64,000 bases of DNA from Petrolisthes cinctipes. Lineage: Eukaryota > Arthropoda > Malacostraca > Decapoda > Porcellanidae. The notes under the pieces were generated by a model. The model was not told the origin of the DNA, did not search any database, and worked only from the letters and a program-made list of their open reading frames with translations. Shown piece after piece: positions 10,481 through 20,315 of the stretch. The DNA is taken from NCBI GenBank assembly GCA_033782935.1, contig JAWQEG010004748.1, positions 1-64,000 of the forward strand. Direction: 5' to 3'. Within the stretch, counting starts at the first letter, position 1. Every line of letters begins with the position of its first letter. Position numbers and translations under genes: made by a program.

Positions 10481-10597
10481 CAAGGTCTCTCAGTCCTATG
10501 TCGGTCTTCACTCATCCACAAATATTTTAGTGTGACGTCATTCAGTGGTGACGTGAACTTACAAAGGGTAGAAGTTAGTGAAGAAACCACACGTTAC

Positions 10598-10757
10598 TTA
10601 AATACACTCTCAGTAAATCATAGAGTAACTGATTCCCAAAAACTTTTCAGAGCAACAGGGCAACCATTATTTTTGTTCATCTGGTCCTGTTTTTCTGACA
10701 TACTTTGGAGGAATCAAAAAGCTCCTAATGTACCAATAAATATATTACCCTCCTTAA
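10598..10757. mobile_element. TTAA MITE family A, first of a three-element tandem
   Basis: Diverged copy: AACTGATTCC, CAGAGCAACAGGGCAACC, CTGGTCCTGTTTTTCTGACA, TTTGGAGGAATC, then TCCTTAA. The next element starts at the adjoining TTAA. Confidence 0.7.
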
Positions 10758-10927
10758 TTAAGAGACCCCCTGTGATGATGTAGTCAGAAAATTGGAGGTA
10801 AATGAGTCCTTCAAATATTGCCACGAAACACATACACCTATATGGAAGGAGCTTGTTTCGTGGCATAGTCAGGAGGAATCAGAAACCACCATGCAAGTCT
10901 CATACACGATCACAGCAGGTCCCTTAA
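10758..10927. mobile_element. TTAA MITE family B, middle of the tandem
   Basis: TTAAGAGACCCCCTGTGAT and GATCACAGCAGGTCCCTTAA ends, with TTGCCACGAAACAC facing CTTGTTTCGTGGCA. Confidence 0.8.
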
Positions 10928-11085
10928 GTGGGTAATTCACTGTTGTTACATTGGAGTGTCTTGATTCCTCCAAAAGTATGCCAGGAAACAAAACCAGAAG
11001 AGCAAAAATAATGGTGTTCTGTTGCTTGGAATAGTTTGGAGGATTCAGTTTTTCCAGATTTACCAACACAAAATTTCCCCCTTAA
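10924..11085. mobile_element. TTAA MITE family A, third of the tandem
   Basis: Shares its first TTAA with the B element. TTACATTGGAGTGTC, CAAAAGTATGCCAGGAAAC, TTGCTTGGAATAGTTTGG, end CCCCCTTAAG. Confidence 0.8.
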
Positions 11086-11094
11086 GAATAGATG

Positions 11095-11410
11095 AATGCC
11101 TTCCTTCCTCTGTCTCGCCTTCCTCTATCCCTCCTCCTCACCTTGACGTGTTTTGCATCTTCAAGGACAATTATAATTTCACACTCATCTGTCCCTCCTT
11201 TCTTTCTGTCTAGTTCCTTCGTGTTTGTTGTTCCACTTTTCTCTCTCTCTCTCTCTCATTCCTTCGTGCTTGCTATCTCTCTCTCTCTCTCTCTCTCTCG
11301 TGCTTGTTGTCCCACTTTTCTTTCTCTCTCTCATTTCTTTCTATTTCCTTCGTGCTTCCTGTCCCACTTTTCTCTCTCTCAACTATTTCCCACAGTTTTT
11401 ATCTTTATCA
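11095..11410. repeat. Family M remnant with (CT)n runs
   Basis: CTGTCCCTCCTTTCTTTCTG and TCCTTCGTGCTTGTTGTCCC units mixed with CTCTCT runs. Confidence 0.65.
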
Positions 11411-11567
11411 ACGAAAGGACTGTTGTCGAAGATAAGCAATTTTTTAAACGAGATATCTAATGTGGGTTGAAAAATCAGATTTATATTTATTGTACTTTAG
11501 GAAGATAAATAAATGTTTCATGACTCAAAATCTTCACACAATACTCTCACACCACCGGGGAACAACG

Positions 11568-11568
<1 letters not shown>

Positions 11569-11629
<61 letters not shown>

Positions 11630-11654
11630 GATAAAAATAATAATAAAAATAAAG

Positions 11655-11706
<52 letters not shown>

Positions 11707-11725
11707 TAATAATAATAATAATAAT
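11569..11725. repeat. (ATA)n trinucleotide array
   Basis: About 50 AAT/ATA units with AAAGATAAAAAT interruptions. All six-frame ORFs here (poly-N, poly-I, poly-L, poly-Y) are artefacts. Confidence 0.98.
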
Positions 11726-12011
11726 ATAAACAAACGGGCATAAAATAATGTTACTCTCCATAAATACCAAAATTTTGTCCCCCCTCATTCAACACCACAA
11801 TCTACAACAAGTACCAGAATGAGAGTGTTGAATAGCAGTGTGTCATTACATCTACAATGGTATATATGTGTTTCATTTGACGTGTTGTTGTGTGTATGTA
11901 TGTATGTATGTATGTCCCGTGTAACATCAAAAGGACATGACACTACATATGAATGACTCATGGAGAATTATATATTTCCGGTTCAAGCTACAGTTGGCAG
12001 CAAAATAATAA

Positions 12012-12183
12012 ATAATGGGAGAGTATACTTTTGTTAAATTGGAGTGCCTTGATTCCTCCAAAAGTATGCCAGGAAACAGAACCTGCAGAGCAACAAAAGT
12101 AATGATGGTGGTCTGTCTGTTGCTTAGAATAGTTTGGAGGAGTAATTTTCTCCGGATTGTCCAACATTGTATCCTCCCCTTAA
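12012..12183. mobile_element. TTAA MITE family A
   Basis: AATTGGAGTGCC, ATTCCTCCAAAAGTATGCC, CTGTTGCTTAGAATAG, TTTGGAGGAG, end CCTCCCCTTAA; left TTAA not intact. Confidence 0.7.
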
Positions 12184-12295
12184 TTAAGCTCTTAGATTAT
12201 ATTATACACACCAGCATAATAAAAGGTCTTGATTTGTATTAGTGTGAGTTGGGTATTTATAGTGTGAGCTCTGTTCATACTAGGCCTACTGTGGA

Positions 12296-12473
12296 AGGGT
12301 TAGGTAAGGTTAGGTTTGGTTAGGTTTGGTTAGGTTCGGTTAGGTTAGGTTTTGTTTGGTTAGGTTTTGTTTGGTTAGGTTTAGTTAGGTTATGTTATGT
12401 TTGGTTAGGTAAGGTTAGGTTATGTTTGGTTAGGTAAGGTTAGGTTATGTTTGGTTAGGTAAGGTTAGGTCTC
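12296..12473. repeat. Degenerate (GGTTA)n, interstitial telomere-like array
   Basis: The block reads in an unbroken five-base register (GGTTA, GGTTT, GGTAA, TGTTT) for about 35 units. GGTTA is the commonest unit, equal to the arthropod telomere repeat TTAGG in another phase. In the last 75 bp a 25-bp higher-order unit, GGTTA GGTAA GGTTA GGTTA TGTTT, repeats about three times. Confidence 0.8.
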
Positions 12474-12830
12474 TTTCCTTTCTTGGCATCGTGGATACAA
12501 GTGACCCAAACATGAATGACCTCTCGTTACAGAATTCACAGAGTTGAATATTCACTAATTCGGTCCCCCCCTCCCCCCTTTTTTTGTTTTCTATTACCTT
12601 CCCGGATGTTTCAGGGGTTCGTTTCACATCTATACAATGAAAGAGACACCCTCGCTTATTTAGTACAACACACTAAGCTCATCTGTTTTCAGGCATAGTA
12701 TGGAAAAATCAAATCGAATCAATACCTCTCCAGTTCACCCGAAGGAAAATTATCCCCGCTCTCCAATTCGCCCAAAACTAAAATAAATAATAATTCCCGT
12801 AAACGAGTGTTAGGGTGGTATATAGCACAT

Positions 12831-12970
12831 TGTTTTGGGTGGTAAAACTGAAGCAAATGATTCCTAAAAACTATTTCAGGCAACAGGATACCATTATTTT
12901 TCTTCATGTGGGTCTGTTTCCTGGCATATTTTGGAGGAATCATGTCTCTCCAGTCTATCAAAAGTACTGC
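12831..12970. mobile_element. Family A element, eroded ends
   Basis: AACTATTTCAGGCAACAGGA, GGTCTGTTTCCTGGCATATT, TTGGAGGAATCA. No clear TTAA remains. Confidence 0.6.
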
Positions 12971-13254
12971 TGTATATTAGGCTATCCCCGGCTTAAACTG
13001 TTGCGTGTGTCTGGCGGTGCTTGGCAATGGGTGAGTGGGCCAGGAAACCAGCAGCAGGGAACGGATGGAAGGCGGTATCAGGTATGTATGTATGTTAGAC
13101 GCGCCTCTCTCTCAGTCAGTCAGTCAGTCTTGTGGTGTCGCTGCTTTACGTTGTCGTGGTATCATCTTGTGGTCTTGTACTATCCATACCCATAGTACAG
13201 TACTTCACTTTACGCCTCAACAACCCTCCATCGATCGCTAAAGCACCCTACACT

Positions 13255-13715
13255 GACTAAATAACTGGTAAGGTATTGTGTGTATGTGTGGGTGTTGATG
13301 CTGAAATATGTAAGGTTTTGTTACGTAGTTGTGGTATCATCATCTTGTTCTGTTCATACTTCCTATACCCACACACACATCTCATGACGACTCAATCCTA
13401 ACTGAATAACTGGTAAGGAATTGTGTGTGTGTGTAGGTTTTGTTACGTAGTTGTGGTATCATCCTCCTGTATTGTTCATACTTCCTAAACTCACACACAC
13501 ATCTAATTACGACTCGACCCAAACTGAATAACTGGTATAGTATTGTGTGTATGTGTGTAGGTTTTGTTACGTAGTTGTGGTATAATCCTGTGATGTTGTA
13601 CTGTGCTACCCACACTGCCTACTTCATTACACTTTAATCCTATTATCATTAATTAACGCATCCTACACTAACCAACTAATTGATAAGGTATTGTAATGGC
13701 GTGTGTGTGTTGATA
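13255..13715. repeat. Tandem repeat, ~110-150-bp unit
   Basis: About four units: AATAACTGGTA(A)GG, (A)TTGTGTGTATGTGTG, GGTTTTGTTACGTAGTTGTG, then a CACACACACATCT segment and a TA(C)GACTC segment. No coding signal. Confidence 0.8.
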
Positions 13716-13749
13716 ATGGTATGTGCAGGTTTTGTTAATTTGATCCCCA

Positions 13750-13818
13750 TGTGTTTGTAAATTATGCTGGCCTTGTGTTTGTAAACTATGCTGGCCTTGT
13801 GTTTGTAAACTATGCTGG
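13750..13818. repeat. Short 24-bp tandem repeat
   Basis: TGTTTGTAAACTATGCTGGCC three times. Confidence 0.85.
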
Positions 13819-14039
13819 CCTTCAAACAGATTCGACAGGTTTAGAGTGAAGTCCCACAAGTATATACAGTACAGTACAATAACGAATTGATATTTCACTG
13901 TAAAGGATAAATCAATAAAATATTAATAATAGTAAAGTCCAATAATTACTATAACGATTCGGTAATCCACAAGGAAGGTAGTGGTTGAAAGATGTTTTAA
14001 CTCAGGTGTGGGCAAATATATCCAACCAACCCATCAGTG

Positions 14040-14515
14040 CACAATAATTAACTCGCACACACACTTGTGCATCATCTCCAAACACATGTGCTTCAACTAC
14101 GTCTCACACACACACACACACACTTGTGCATCATCTCCAAACACATGTGCTTCAACTACGTCTCACACACACACACACACGTTCAACATTGGAACAGTTT
14201 CTGAACACACACACACTTTCAGTATAGGAAAATTGTCTGAACACACACACGTTCAGTATAGGAAAAGTTTCTACACACACCATTTCAGTATAGGAAAAGT
14301 TTCTGAACACACACACACTTTCAGTATAGGAAAAGTTTCTGAACACACACACACACACACACTTTCAGTATAGGAAAAGTTTCTACACCCACACACACAC
14401 ACACACGTTCAGTATAGGAAAAGTTTCAACACAGACAATTTCAGTATAGGAAAAGTTGCTTCACACAGTCACACACAGATACACATACGTTCAGTATAGG
14501 AAAAGTGTGAGTTTG
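14040..14515. repeat. Minisatellite with TTCAGTATAGGAAAAGTTTC
   Basis: About eight units of the named 20-mer separated by (CA)n runs of 8-20 bases. A longer unit (TTGTGCATCATCTCCAAACA) is duplicated at the left edge. Confidence 0.88.
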
Positions 14516-14796
14516 AAGTAATTTTAAGGATACGAGTCGTAGTAGGACAATGTTGTTGGTAAATCTTGAACAACTTAATATTTCTACTCTAAACTATTCC
14601 ATGGTAAATGCAAAACGGTATAGTACGTCATCTAGTGGGGCAGAAGAGAAGCTACGGTACCAACATCACCACGAAGCTCCACTGTCTCATCTAGTGCGAT
14701 ACCCAATAATCTCGGGGCCTTGCAAGAGTCACGGGCTACTGACACCCTACAGTCCCAAGGTTGAAGTTAAAAAAGAAGAAGAAAAAAATCATTATA

Positions 14797-14960
14797 ATCA
14801 CCTATCACCTTTTCCCTCGTTATATAACCTAGCCACCTCTATCACCTTGTCCCTCGTTATATAGGGGTAGCGTCCTTTTATAACCACAGTGGTAAATACA
14901 AAATATTATAATAATATTACTCATAGCCACCTCTATCACCTTTTCCCTCGTCACATCTTA
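14797..14960. repeat. Family M fragments
   Basis: TATCACCTTTTCCCTCG and CACCTCTATCACCTTG segments, several copies, matching the minisatellite at 9921-10480. Confidence 0.6.
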
Positions 14961-15195
14961 CCTATAGTCTTATTATTATTATCATCTTTCCTGGTTTAGG
15001 ACTATCTATCACCTTCACTCCATCAAAACAATAGCCTACTTATCAGTGATAGTGATAGGCCTGTACAGTATATTGTATTCTCAGGCCTACAGTACAGTAC
15101 ATTGCTCTCCAATAGGCCTACTCATCAAATAATGTTGTTATCTCTGTTACCAAGTGTGTCCTTTATCCTTGAGGGAGGGTATAAAAGTTTGTTAA

Positions 15196-15362
15196 TTAAG
15201 GGACCCTGTGATCGTGTATTAGACCTGGTGGCTTCTGCAGATTCCTCCTGACTATTATGCCACGAAACAAGCTCCTTTAATGTAGGTGTGTGTGTGTTTC
15301 GTGGCAATGTTTGAAGGACTCTCTAACCTCCAATTTTCTGGCTTCATCACATGGTCCCTTAA
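15196..15362. mobile_element. TTAA MITE family B (copy 3)
   Basis: TTAAGGGACCCTGTGATCG and CACATGGTCCCTTAA ends; internal TTATGCCACGAAACAAGC facing GTTTCGTGGCAATG. Confidence 0.8.
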
Positions 15363-15759
15363 GTCATATTAATCCTTGAAAGTTTACCACGACAGGAAAA
15401 GGACGCCTTGTATCGATTTTTCTTTCAATTTTTTTTTTCTCCACAATTTGGATACATGCGTTGCCTCGAGTACAAAAAAGCATGCAGGGTAGAAGTTCAG
15501 AGTAGAGTTATTTAAATATTATGTGTTTTTTTTGTTTTTTTAATCCACGGTCTAGAAAAATTAAAGATACTGTACTGTACTGTATGGCGCCGTAATGAGT
15601 GAGAGTGAGAGTACGATGTGGGTTGGTTGGTGTTGTCTGACCTCATGCCTTATTACGTCATGACATTCAAAGGTCAGGCAGGATGTGTTCTAGTTTTAAA
15701 AATGACATTACATATATAAAGCTTTAAGGGCACGGACGGGATGTTGAGGTTTTGTTTCT

Positions 15760-16060
15760 TTAAGGGAATTGGTACAGTCTTGGCATGTATGGAGATAATG
15801 ATTCCTCCAAACTATTCCCAGCAAACAGTCCACCATTCTTTTTGTTTAAGGGAGAAGTGCAGTGTTGGTAAATCTGGAGCAAATGATTCCTCCAAACTAT
15901 TCCAAGTAACAGAACAGCATTAATTTTGTTCATCTGGTCATGTTTCCTTGCATACAGTACTTTGGAGGAATGAAGGCACTACAATGTAACAAAAGTGAAT
16001 TACCCCTTTAATCTGGTCTTGTTTCCTGGCATAATTTGGAGTAATGAAGCATATACTCTA
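15760..16060. mobile_element. Family A element split by another family A element
   Basis: Outer copy: left half 15760-15849 (ATTCCTCCAAACTATTCCC), right half from 16008 (TCTGGTCTTGTTTCCTGGCA). Inner copy 15846-16011: TTAAGGGAGAAGTG start, GGAGCAAATGATTCC, TTACCCCTTTAA end. The halves join at TTAA, so A inserted into A. Confidence 0.72.
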
Positions 16061-16074
16061 CTCTAATTTAATCA

Positions 16075-16560
16075 GTATATTATAATATTATCACTGTATC
16101 AAGCTCTGTCTCCAACTCAAATCTAATAACCAAAGTATTTCTAAAAGTTTTATTTATTTGTTGTTGTTGAAGTTCCTCAAGCTGTCTGGCCGAGCAGCCC
16201 CATCGGTTATTTAGTTAATTAACATATATGGATCATCACACTGTATCAAACATTGTCTCTAACCTAAATCTAATAACAAAAAGATTTCGAGAAGAGAGAC
16301 TTTGCATATTATCACACTGTATCAAACATTGTCTCTAACCTAAATATAATTGCCAAAAGATTTCTAGAAGAGAGACTTATTAGTTTAAAAGCATATTATC
16401 ACACTATATCAAACATTGTCTCTAACCTAAATCTGACAACAAGCAAGAGATAGAATGGAATATTTCAGTAGCTAATTAGCATATATTGATTATCACACTA
16501 TATCAAACCAAAACTGACAACGAGCAAGAGATGGCTACAATGATAGCACTGTATCGTATC
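16075..16560. repeat. Degenerate tandem repeat, ~80-150-bp unit
   Basis: Five units around TATCACACTGTATCAAACAT, TGTCTCTAACCTAAATCTAA and AAGATTTCTAGAAGAGAGAC. A short repeat at 16160-16208 (GCTGTCTGGCCGAGCAGCCC) is shared with 44360. Confidence 0.75.
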
Positions 16561-16714
16561 AATCATAGTCTATAACCCAAATATGACGACAGGATAACAA
16601 CAAAGAGCAGCAACAAAAGTTATATAGCAATGTATTTCTTGTGGCACGAGGAGTTGGTGGTAATTGGTAACCTCATTAGTGATTATTCGCTGACATTATC
16701 TTATCACCTCACGT

Positions 16715-16815
16715 TAATTAAGTCAGAAAATTGGAGATAAACGAGTCCCTCAAATATTGCCACGAAACACCAATTACTGTATATGGAAGGAGTTTGTTTC
16801 GTGGCATGGTCAGGA
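16715..16815. mobile_element. Truncated family B MITE
   Basis: GTCAGAAAATTGGAGATAAA, TTGCCACGAAACACC, TTTGTTTCGTGGCATGG. The right end after GGAG is replaced by other sequence. Confidence 0.65.
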
Positions 16816-16939
16816 GCACAGGTTCCACGACCCAATGCAATATATTTTACTGACTTACGTATCCTTCCGTCTATAAAATATGTTGTGGCATGAAGTGTAT
16901 GAATTACTGTTGTGCAGTCGATAAACTAACGGCATATAA

Positions 16940-17150
16940 TAATAATTATATAAAAAGAGGAATACCTTCTTTCTAATATCGATACAAAGAGGCATACAGT
17001 GGAATAGCTTCTCTCTCGGATATCTATACAAAGAGGAATTGTTTCTCTTTCTAATATCTATACACAGAGAGGGATAAAGTATAATTATTTCTCTTTCAAA
17101 TATTATCTATACATCATAGCTTCTCTTTCTAATAATCAATACAACGAGGG
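16940..17150. repeat. Degenerate ~55-65-bp tandem repeat upstream of SOD
   Basis: Four units of TTCTCTTTCTAATATCTAT followed by ACAAAGAGG and variants. Confidence 0.7.
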
Positions 17151-17327
17151 AGGCAGTGGATGGGATTTTCATTCAACTATTTTGTTTATTTTATATTGTT
17201 ATTGTTAGTTTTTTTCTTTGTATCATCACTTAATTTACTCCTTTTCCTTTTCATATCAGACAGCAGTTGGTTGGATTGTGAATAAGATTGGCAACACTGC
17301 ATCACCACCAACACCAGTAATAGCAAG

Positions 17328-20248
17328 ATGGGTAAGACAGTGGCATACGTAGCAGCAGCTGTGGTGTTTCTGGGTATTGGGGCCTTGGCTGCTGGTTTGG
17401 CTGTCTGGTACACTCATCCTGAAAGGCAAAATAATCTGCCAGAGGAGGTGAGTTGAGTATTTTAGTTATATTCTTGTGGGTAAAATATGAAATACTGAAA
17501 CATGTCGCACTTATTTTTTTATCAACAATTGTGTATTCATGGGCGTCTAACTTTGTATGTGTGTGTGTATGTGTGTATCCCATTCATACATACTAATACA
17601 TCTTATATTAATGTTTATTTAGTGTAACTCTAGACTATTTAATCCTTCCTGAACCTTTTAACTTGACTTTAATTAACTGTACGGTACACTTTTTCCTTCC
17701 CCAGCCTCGAATGGCCAAGTGTGTGCTAGCCAGTACTACTCTTGGTGATGGTGTAACTGGTGAGCTGACATTAACAGAGGACTTGCCTTCACGACCCGTC
17801 AAGGTGGAAGGGGTTATCTCCGGTGAGTGGTTTTCTTAATCTTTCCCTTACCTCGACTCAAATTTTCTTACATTCTCTTTTCTCCTTTCATCCTCTTCTT
17901 TCCTTTCATCCTCTTCTCTCCTTTCATCCTCTTCTTTCCTTTCATCCTCTTCTTTCCTTTCATCCTCTTCTTTCCTTCCCTCCTTCTCTCCTTTCATCCT
18001 CTTCTTTCCTTCCCTCCTCTTCTTTCCTTTCATCCTCTTCTCTCCTTTCATCCTCTTCTTTCCTTTCATCCTCTTCTCTCGTTCCCTCCACTCGTTCCCT
18101 CCTCTTCTCTTGTTCCCTCCTCCTTTTCTCTTGTTCCCTCCTCCTTTTCTCTTGTTCCCTCCTCCTTTTCTCTTGTTCCCTCATCCTTTTCTCTCGTTCC
18201 CTCCTTTTCTCTCGTTCCTTCCTCTTCTCTCGTTCCTTCCTCTTCTCTCGTTCCTTCCTCTTCTCTCGTTCCTTCCTCTTCTCTCGTTCCCTCCTCCTCT
18301 TCTCTCGTTCCCTCCTCCTCTTCTCTCGTTCCCTCCTCCTCTTCTCTCGTTCCCTCCTCTTCCCTTCTCCCTTATTCTCAAACTCTATTTTCCTCTCATT
18401 TTCTCTTCTCACTGTTTCTCTCCTTCCCTTCCACTCACCTCTCCATAACCTTCACATTTTTGTACTCAACCTCCTTTCTTATATCTTTCCCCTTCTCTCC
18501 TCTCCATTTTTTCCCTTTTCCTGTTCCTTCCTCCCTATCTCCTCTGTTCTTCTTTTCTCTTCTCTCCTCCCCCCCCCTCCTCTGCTCTTCTCTCCTCTGT
18601 TCTCTCCCTTTCTCCTCCTTCTCCTTCTCTCTCATTCCCATAAATACCTCATTACACATACGTTAATAATCACACCTACATAATTATCTATCTACCTATC
18701 AATCAATCCATCCAAAAGAGGGAGATAAACAAAAAAACTACATTATTATCTATCTACCTATCAATCAAAATATCCTAAGAGATAAACAAAGTAGAAAAAT
18801 AAACAACCTACATTATTATCTATCTACCTATCAATCAAACTATCCAAAAGAGGGAGATAAACAAAGTGGGAAACAAAAAAACTACATTATTATCTATCTA
18901 CCTATCAAACAAAATATCCAAAGAGGGAGATAAACCAACCCCGAGTGTGGTAAAAGTGTTAAGTATGACGTCAACAGTCTAGGAATTCCCCAGTGCTCAC
19001 CCTTCCCTCCTTTACCTTCACAACTTGTACTTCCCACCCCGGCCTGGGAATGTCCCCTACTAATAATACTGTAAATTATTCAACTCTTGTATAATAGGGA
19101 TTTTTCTCTGGAGGGGAGATTCTCTATTGGTGAATTTGGAAGGTCTCTGTTGATTCCTCCAAACTATGCCACGAAACAGATCTCCTGTTAGTGCCATTGA
19201 GGGGGTTTGTATCCAGGCTTGCTTCGAATAGCCTGATCGAGTATTAATTAAGCGAGCTCAAGCAAATACGACGAAACAGGATAAGCGTTGTAATTGGTTC
19301 ACTAGTATGTCAAATGATTCGAAACTTCACCAAGACCTGGATACAAATATTGGATTGCTAGTGTATATACATAGTTTGGAGAAATCAGAGATCTTTTAAT
19401 TCACCAACAATAGAATTTCCTCTTAATAAACGTCTGAGGTTCGTCGGAATAATTTGATTGGTTAAGGTATTTGGATGTTATTTTAAAGCCTTTGGTAATT
19501 TTTGGGTAATTTAATACTCTTAAGGGCCCTGTGATTGTATATGAGACCTGGTGGCTTCTGATTCCTCCTATCTATGCCACGAAACAATCTCCTTCAATGT
19601 AGGTGTGTGTGTTTCGTGGCAATGTTTGAAGGACTCACTAACCTCCAATTTTCTTACTACATCACGTGGGTCCTTAAAAAAAAAAAAAACTCTTATATTT
19701 AAAAGTTTTCACGTCAGGCATATTTTTCCAGAGTCTCATATAGCGAAATAAGGGACACCAGAATGTTTTTGTTTTATACTTCTAAGGATAACAAGGATGA
19801 GAAGTTGACTTTATGATGATGTAAAGTTGTAAACAAACTCCATTTAAGGGGGAAGTTTTGTGTTGGTAAATCTGGAGCAACTGAATCCTCCAAGCTATTC
19901 CAAGCAACAGAACACCATTATTTACGCTCTTGTGGTTCTGTTTCCTAGCATACTTTGGAGGAATTAAGGCACTCCAATGTACCAAAAAAGAATTACCACC
20001 TTAAGGACCCTGTGATCGTGTATGAAAATTGGAGGCTTCTGATTCCTCCTGACGATGCCACGAAACAAGCTCCTGCCATATAGGTGCGTGTGTTTCGTGG
20101 CAGTATTTGAAGGACTCATTTATCTCCAGTTTTCTGACTACATCACTGAAGGGTACCTTAACAAATGTATCATACAGTCTCATTACTTTCTCTCTTTTTT
20201 CAGGGCAGTTGTAATATGCAAGTCACTTTTTTTTCATATATTCGCATC

Positions 20249-20315
<67 letters not shown>

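Noticed and set aside
11460..11788. Poly-Ile, poly-Asn, poly-Leu and poly-Tyr ORFs
   Set aside because: All are frames of one ATA trinucleotide array.
17823..18683. 286- and 279-residue Ser/Leu/Phe ORFs
   Set aside because: They lie in SOD intron 2 in a polypyrimidine tract, and overlapping frames are equally open.
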